From CAWUEZ02 sp963921355 (GTDB taxonomy: Bacteria; Pseudomonadota; Alphaproteobacteria; Thalassobaculales; Thalassobaculaceae): a stretch of 64,000 bases of DNA. Every line of letters starts with the position of its first letter. Position 1 is the first letter of the stretch. Positions 60,906 through 64,000 of this stretch are shown one piece after another. The notes under the pieces were generated by a model. The model had not been told where the DNA came from. It was given only the letters and a program-made list of their open reading frames with translations, and made no database searches. The stretch covers positions 2,790,001 through 2,854,000 of the forward strand of contig OZ001190.1 in NCBI GenBank assembly GCA_963921355.3, given 5' to 3'. Position numbers and translations under genes: made by a program.

Positions 60906-61717
60906 CGAATGGGGACGCCAACGGCTCCAGCTGGAACACACAAGCCGATCTTGCCGGCAAGGTCTTCGTGGTCACCGGCGCGTCGCAGGGGATCGGTGCG
61001 GCAATCGCCGAGCGGCTGGCCCAACGCGGCGCCGCCGGCCTGGTGATCGCCGGGCGCGATTCGAGACGCCTGGCGGAGATGCGCGCAAAACTATTCGCGC
61101 AGGGGGCCGAGACACTCGCGATCGCCGGCGACCTCGCCGAGGCGGAGACATGTCATGAGTTGATCCGGAGCGCCGACGCCGCGTTCAAGCGGATCGACGG
61201 TCTGGTGAACGCGGCCGGTTCGACCGAGCGGGGCGCCCTGGAAGACACCACGGCGGAGCTTTGGGACCGGATTTTCGCGACCAATGCCCGCGCTCCATTC
61301 CTGCTGATCCAGGGCGCGGTCGCGGTGATGCGGCGTGAGCGGATCCAGGGCTCGATCGTCAATATCATCACCATGTCGAGCCATGGCGGCCAGCCGAAAC
61401 TAGTTCCGTACAGCGCGTCGAAGGGGGCGCTGGCGGTGCTGACCAAGAACCTGGCACACGGACTGCTCTCCGAGCGTATCCGGGTCAACGGGATCAACAT
61501 CGGCTGGAGCGACACGCCGAACGAGGATGCGGTACAGCGCGCCGAGGGCCAACCCGAAGACTGGCTGGAAAAAGCCGAGGCCAGCGTCCCGTTCGGCCGT
61601 CTGATCAAGCCCGACGACGTGGCGCGCATGACGCTGTTCCTGTTGTCAGACGATTCCGGGCTCACCACCGGCACCGTCATCGACCACGACCAGATGGTGA
61701 TCGGCGCCTACGACTGA
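60902..61717 (+). CDS. short-chain dehydrogenase/reductase
   Basis: Classical SDR of 271 residues. Cofactor loop TGASQGIGAAIA, NAAGSTERG, and the catalytic Ser-Tyr-Lys in TMSSHGGQPKLVPYSASKGA. The residues after the second strand (AGRDSRRLAEM) have Arg, which leans towards NADP or a mixed preference. It begins inside the phosphatase stop codon, so both are translated together. A sugar or polyol oxidation after dephosphorylation is a reasonable guess. Confidence 0.9.
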   Translation: MTNGDANGSSWNTQADLAGKVFVVTGASQGIGAAIAERLAQRGAAGLVIAGRDSRRLAEMRAKLFAQGAETLAIAGDLAEAETCHELIRSADAAFKRIDGLVNAAGSTERGALEDTTAELWDRIFATNARAPFLLIQGAVAVMRRERIQGSIVNIITMSSHGGQPKLVPYSASKGALAVLTKNLAHGLLSERIRVNGINIGWSDTPNEDAVQRAEGQPEDWLEKAEASVPFGRLIKPDDVARMTLFLLSDDSGLTTGTVIDHDQMVIGAYD

Positions 61718-62027
61718 CGCCGAAAGACTGGTCGGCTAGCGCGAATGGGCGGGTGCTGAGCCGCTGGATTCCCAGACGTAGAGTGAACCTCCGTCATACA
61801 AAGCGCGAACTCGCAACATTCGGCCTGCCGCAAGGAGCTCGATACCAGCATTATGTCTATGCCAGCGTTGTTTGCGATTGGATCGGGTAGCGGTGTGAGC
61901 GATACGGGACGGCACCGTCGCCGGGAACCGGAAGCGGGCAAGTGAGTCCGGTTTCATCGGGTACTCATACCGCCGGCCACGCCAAGTTCACGTTCCCGTG
62001 ACAAAGCTGATCGATGGCGGACTGTTC
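61718..62027. other. 310-base intergenic stretch without recognised gene
   Basis: It separates the SDR stop from the PfkB stop (convergent). A 73-codon minus-strand frame (61736-61957) reads LLAAGRMLRVRALYDGGSLY and may be a gene scrap, but I do not recognise it. No clear terminator hairpin was found. Confidence 0.5.
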
Positions 62028-62963
62028 CTAGGGATCGATCAGTTCCTGAAATGAGGGAGGATCCGCGCCGGCGCGGCCCACGCTCACGGCGGCCACTCTC
62101 GCACCGAAGTCCAGGGCGCGACGAACTGCACCGCCGTCCGGCTTCGAGATCCGCTTTTTGTTCAAATGGCCGCTCCGAAGAAGCTCCGCCAGCACGCCGG
62201 CGTTGAAGATGTCGCCGGCCCCTACGGTATCGACAACGTCGACGTTCTTGGCGGCACACTCGACGATCTCACCTCCTCTGAGATATCCGCTCGCCCCCTC
62301 TGCGCCGCGGGTCACGATCACCAACGCAGGTCCACGCTCGGATAGGCTTTTAGCTTTCGCTGCCTGCGGACGATCCCCCGGATCGAGCCAATCCAGATCC
62401 TCTTCGGATACCTTCACGATATCGGCAAGAGCGATCATGCGATCCAATCTCGTCAGAAAACGATCCCTGTCATCGATGAACCCCGGGCGGATGTTCGGGT
62501 CGATCATCACCAGGCAACCAGATCCGTATCGCTCGAGCACCGCCGCATAGCTGTCCGCCGATGGCTCGCATGCCAAGCTTATTCCGCCGAAGTAAAGCAC
62601 GGATACGGCAGGGGAAAGGTGCGGCAGGTCCTCGGTGCTCAGCATTCGGCCCGCAGAGCTCTCGTCGAAAAAGCTGTAGCTCGCTCGTCCGTCGACGAGG
62701 ACCACGAAAGCAAGAGTCGTCGGGCGGCTGCTTGTGACGACATGAGAGGTGTCGACGTTCGACGCCTCCAGAGTCGCTTTCAATTGGTCGCCGAACATGT
62801 CGTCGGACAGTCCGGTGAGCATGCCGACCGAGATCTCTAAGCGGCCCAAAGCAACCGCCGTGTTGAACACGGATCCTCCGGGATGGGGAACGAATCCAAG
62901 ATCCCCCGACACCGTCGTCTCCGGGATCATATCGATCAACGCTTCGCCGCAGCACAGGATCAT
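62028..62963 (-). CDS. PfkB-family carbohydrate kinase (fructokinase-like)
   Basis: 311 residues. N-terminal PfkB pattern: CCGEALIDMIPE and HPGGSVFNTAVALGRL; C-terminal catalytic motif DTVGAGDIFNAGVLAEL with the base Asp. The lid strands (FDESSAGRMLSTE) suit a fructokinase or ribokinase-like substrate. It is divergent from a LacI-type regulator, 177 bases between starts, which probably controls it in response to a sugar. Confidence 0.9.
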   Translation of the reverse strand: MILCCGEALIDMIPETTVSGDLGFVPHPGGSVFNTAVALGRLEISVGMLTGLSDDMFGDQLKATLEASNVDTSHVVTSSRPTTLAFVVLVDGRASYSFFDESSAGRMLSTEDLPHLSPAVSVLYFGGISLACEPSADSYAAVLERYGSGCLVMIDPNIRPGFIDDRDRFLTRLDRMIALADIVKVSEEDLDWLDPGDRPQAAKAKSLSERGPALVIVTRGAEGASGYLRGGEIVECAAKNVDVVDTVGAGDIFNAGVLAELLRSGHLNKKRISKPDGGAVRRALDFGARVAAVSVGRAGADPPSFQELIDP

Positions 62964-63140
62964 TCGGTATGGCCTTCTCCGTGGGGCGCCGCTTTCGTCG
63001 CTCCCCGGAACGACGATCGAGCCGAAGCCTGAGCATATGGTCTTCGCTGCCGCCGCGCCTCGATTATTTGCGCGCGGAAAGTTCTAGTGTTATCGTTTTG
63101 GCAAAATTGAATACTCGGAAAATATCCCCGCTCTCGACAA

Positions 63141-64000
63141 ATGACGAAGGTGCATGCCTTGAAAATTCCGAAGATTAAGAACATGCAAGAGTTTGCCGAC
63201 GTGAGCGGTATTTCAAGACCGACGGTTTCGAAATACTTCAATGATCCCAGCAGTGTCAGGGCCTCTACACGCGAAAAGATCGAGAAGGCGCTGGAAGCGT
63301 ATGATTATCGACCGAACATTTATGCAATCAATCAGAATCGTGCGCTGACGAAGAATGTCGGGATTGTCGTCCCCTTCCTGGCCGATCCCTTTTTTGTCGA
63401 GATCGCGCGCCAGATCGAACAACGCTGTATCGATGCCGGCTTCCGCCCGACGCTCTTCAGTTCTCACGGTGAACCTCACCTTGAGGTGGAAATCCTCGAC
63501 ATGCTCCGATCGTTCAAACCCGCTGGCGTCCTCCTGGCGCCGCTCGGCCGCGCGTCGAACCGGGAGGCGATCGAGAGATTTTGCGCCGACGTCCCGACGG
63601 TGCTTTTCGACAGCAATCTCGAAGGAATAGGCGCGGCCTTCGTGGGATCGGACAATTTCAGTTTCATATCGCAAACGGTAGAGTATCTCTGTCGAACGGG
63701 AGAGCCGCCGTGCTTCTTCGAGATGGCGACCCCGGCCAATCCAAACGCGAATAAGCGCCGAACCGCCTATCTCGACACGATGAACCGATTGGGTCTGGAG
63801 CCGTTGGTCCTCAAGATCGACGGCGAGGGTTGGGCGTTCGAGGAGATTGGACGACAAGGAACCTTCCGTATCCTCGACGAAGGTGGTTTTCCGACGAATA
63901 CGATCCTCTGCAGCAACGACCGGTTGGCCATTGGCCTGTTGTCGGCTTGCTATGAACGGGGTCTTCGGGTCGGGCGAGGCGGCGGCTGCGCGTTTCGCGT
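63141..64000 (+). CDS. LacI-family transcriptional regulator, 5' part
   Basis: At least 286 residues, running off the window end in frame. The HTH and hinge read MQEFADVSGISRPTVSKYFN, SSVRASTREKIEKALEAYDY, RPN; the periplasmic-binding-like effector domain follows (KNVGIVVPFLADPFFVEIAR, RSFKPAGVLLAPLG, FPTNTILCSNDRLAIGLLSA). The last residues, GGGCAFRV, are where family members continue towards the GHDD segment. The gene is noticeably less GC-rich than its neighbours at the 5' end. ATG 63141 has only a weak ribosome site; it is divergent from the PfkB kinase. Confidence 0.88.
   Translation, partial: MTKVHALKIPKIKNMQEFADVSGISRPTVSKYFNDPSSVRASTREKIEKALEAYDYRPNIYAINQNRALTKNVGIVVPFLADPFFVEIARQIEQRCIDAGFRPTLFSSHGEPHLEVEILDMLRSFKPAGVLLAPLGRASNREAIERFCADVPTVLFDSNLEGIGAAFVGSDNFSFISQTVEYLCRTGEPPCFFEMATPANPNANKRRTAYLDTMNRLGLEPLVLKIDGEGWAFEEIGRQGTFRILDEGGFPTNTILCSNDRLAIGLLSACYERGLRVGRGGGCAFR

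Noticed and set aside
61736..61957. 73-codon minus-strand ORF as a gene
   Set aside because: No ribosome site or recognisable family; reported only as unexplained intergenic sequence.

Overview
The window is high-GC bacterial DNA with dense, short-spaced, bidirectional operons. The gene families (fused three-domain indolepyruvate:ferredoxin oxidoreductase, choXWV choline transporter, paired FAD/GcvT dimethylglycine-type dehydrogenases, TRAP transporter, FCD-type GntR regulator) point to an alphaproteobacterium, probably a free-living heterotroph of the Rhodospirillales kind; that placement is inference. No rRNA, tRNA, CRISPR array or intact transposase was recognised.

Layout. 1-10.5 kb: an SMP-30 lactonase tail, choXWV, and a convergent operon of two FAD/GcvT dehydrogenases plus a broken MttB-type methyltransferase, with an XRE-cupin regulator upstream. 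Together these form a choline / glycine betaine / dimethylglycine uptake and demethylation locus. 10.5-13.3 kb: an ABC-permease scrap and an orphan KAP-family P-loop NTPase with a frameshift. 13.3-17.4 kb: an Lrp regulator divergent from indolepyruvate:ferredoxin oxidoreductase. 17.4-19.7 kb: a frameshifted TPR-methyltransferase. 19.8-22.4 kb: a TauABC/SsuABC-type ABC importer. 22.6-33.2 kb: a catabolic island with an FAD amino acid dehydrogenase, a TPP enzyme, TRAP transporter DctMQP, an enolase-superfamily enzyme, a GntR regulator, an Asp/Glu-type racemase and a class I fumarase.

33.2-41.5 kb is a rearranged accessory zone. It holds two large palindromes, a racemase remnant, a flavin amine oxidase whose C-terminal module sits in front of its Rossmann fold, a DUF427-nucleotidyl cyclase fusion flanked by amine-oxidase-derived repeats, exported proteins of unknown function, and a possible small-peptide / HTH / GNAT module. 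41.7-47 kb: an IlvD/Edd dehydratase, a cupredoxin, a Na/Pi symporter and a metallo-beta-lactamase-fold hydrolase. 47-50.8 kb: a glycosyltransferase next to an RTX protein. 50.9-55.3 kb: threonine dehydratase (interrupted), ornithine cyclodeaminase, an ArgE-type deacylase and an aminotransferase. 55.5-64 kb: an AfuABC/FbpABC-type importer, an inositol-monophosphatase-family phosphatase, an SDR, a PfkB kinase and a LacI regulator that runs off the window.

A recurring feature is broken coding sequence. Six otherwise full-length genes carry an in-frame stop or frameshift (trimethylamine methyltransferase, KAP NTPase, TPR-methyltransferase, RTX protein, threonine dehydratase, ABC binding protein), and at least three gene scraps lie beside intact paralogues. 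Some of the single-base lesions could be sequencing errors; the remnants and the larger deletions cannot easily be. The most unusual items are the permuted amine oxidase, the DUF427-cyclase fusion, the palindrome pair at 33.3 kb and the small cysteine peptide with its HTH neighbour.
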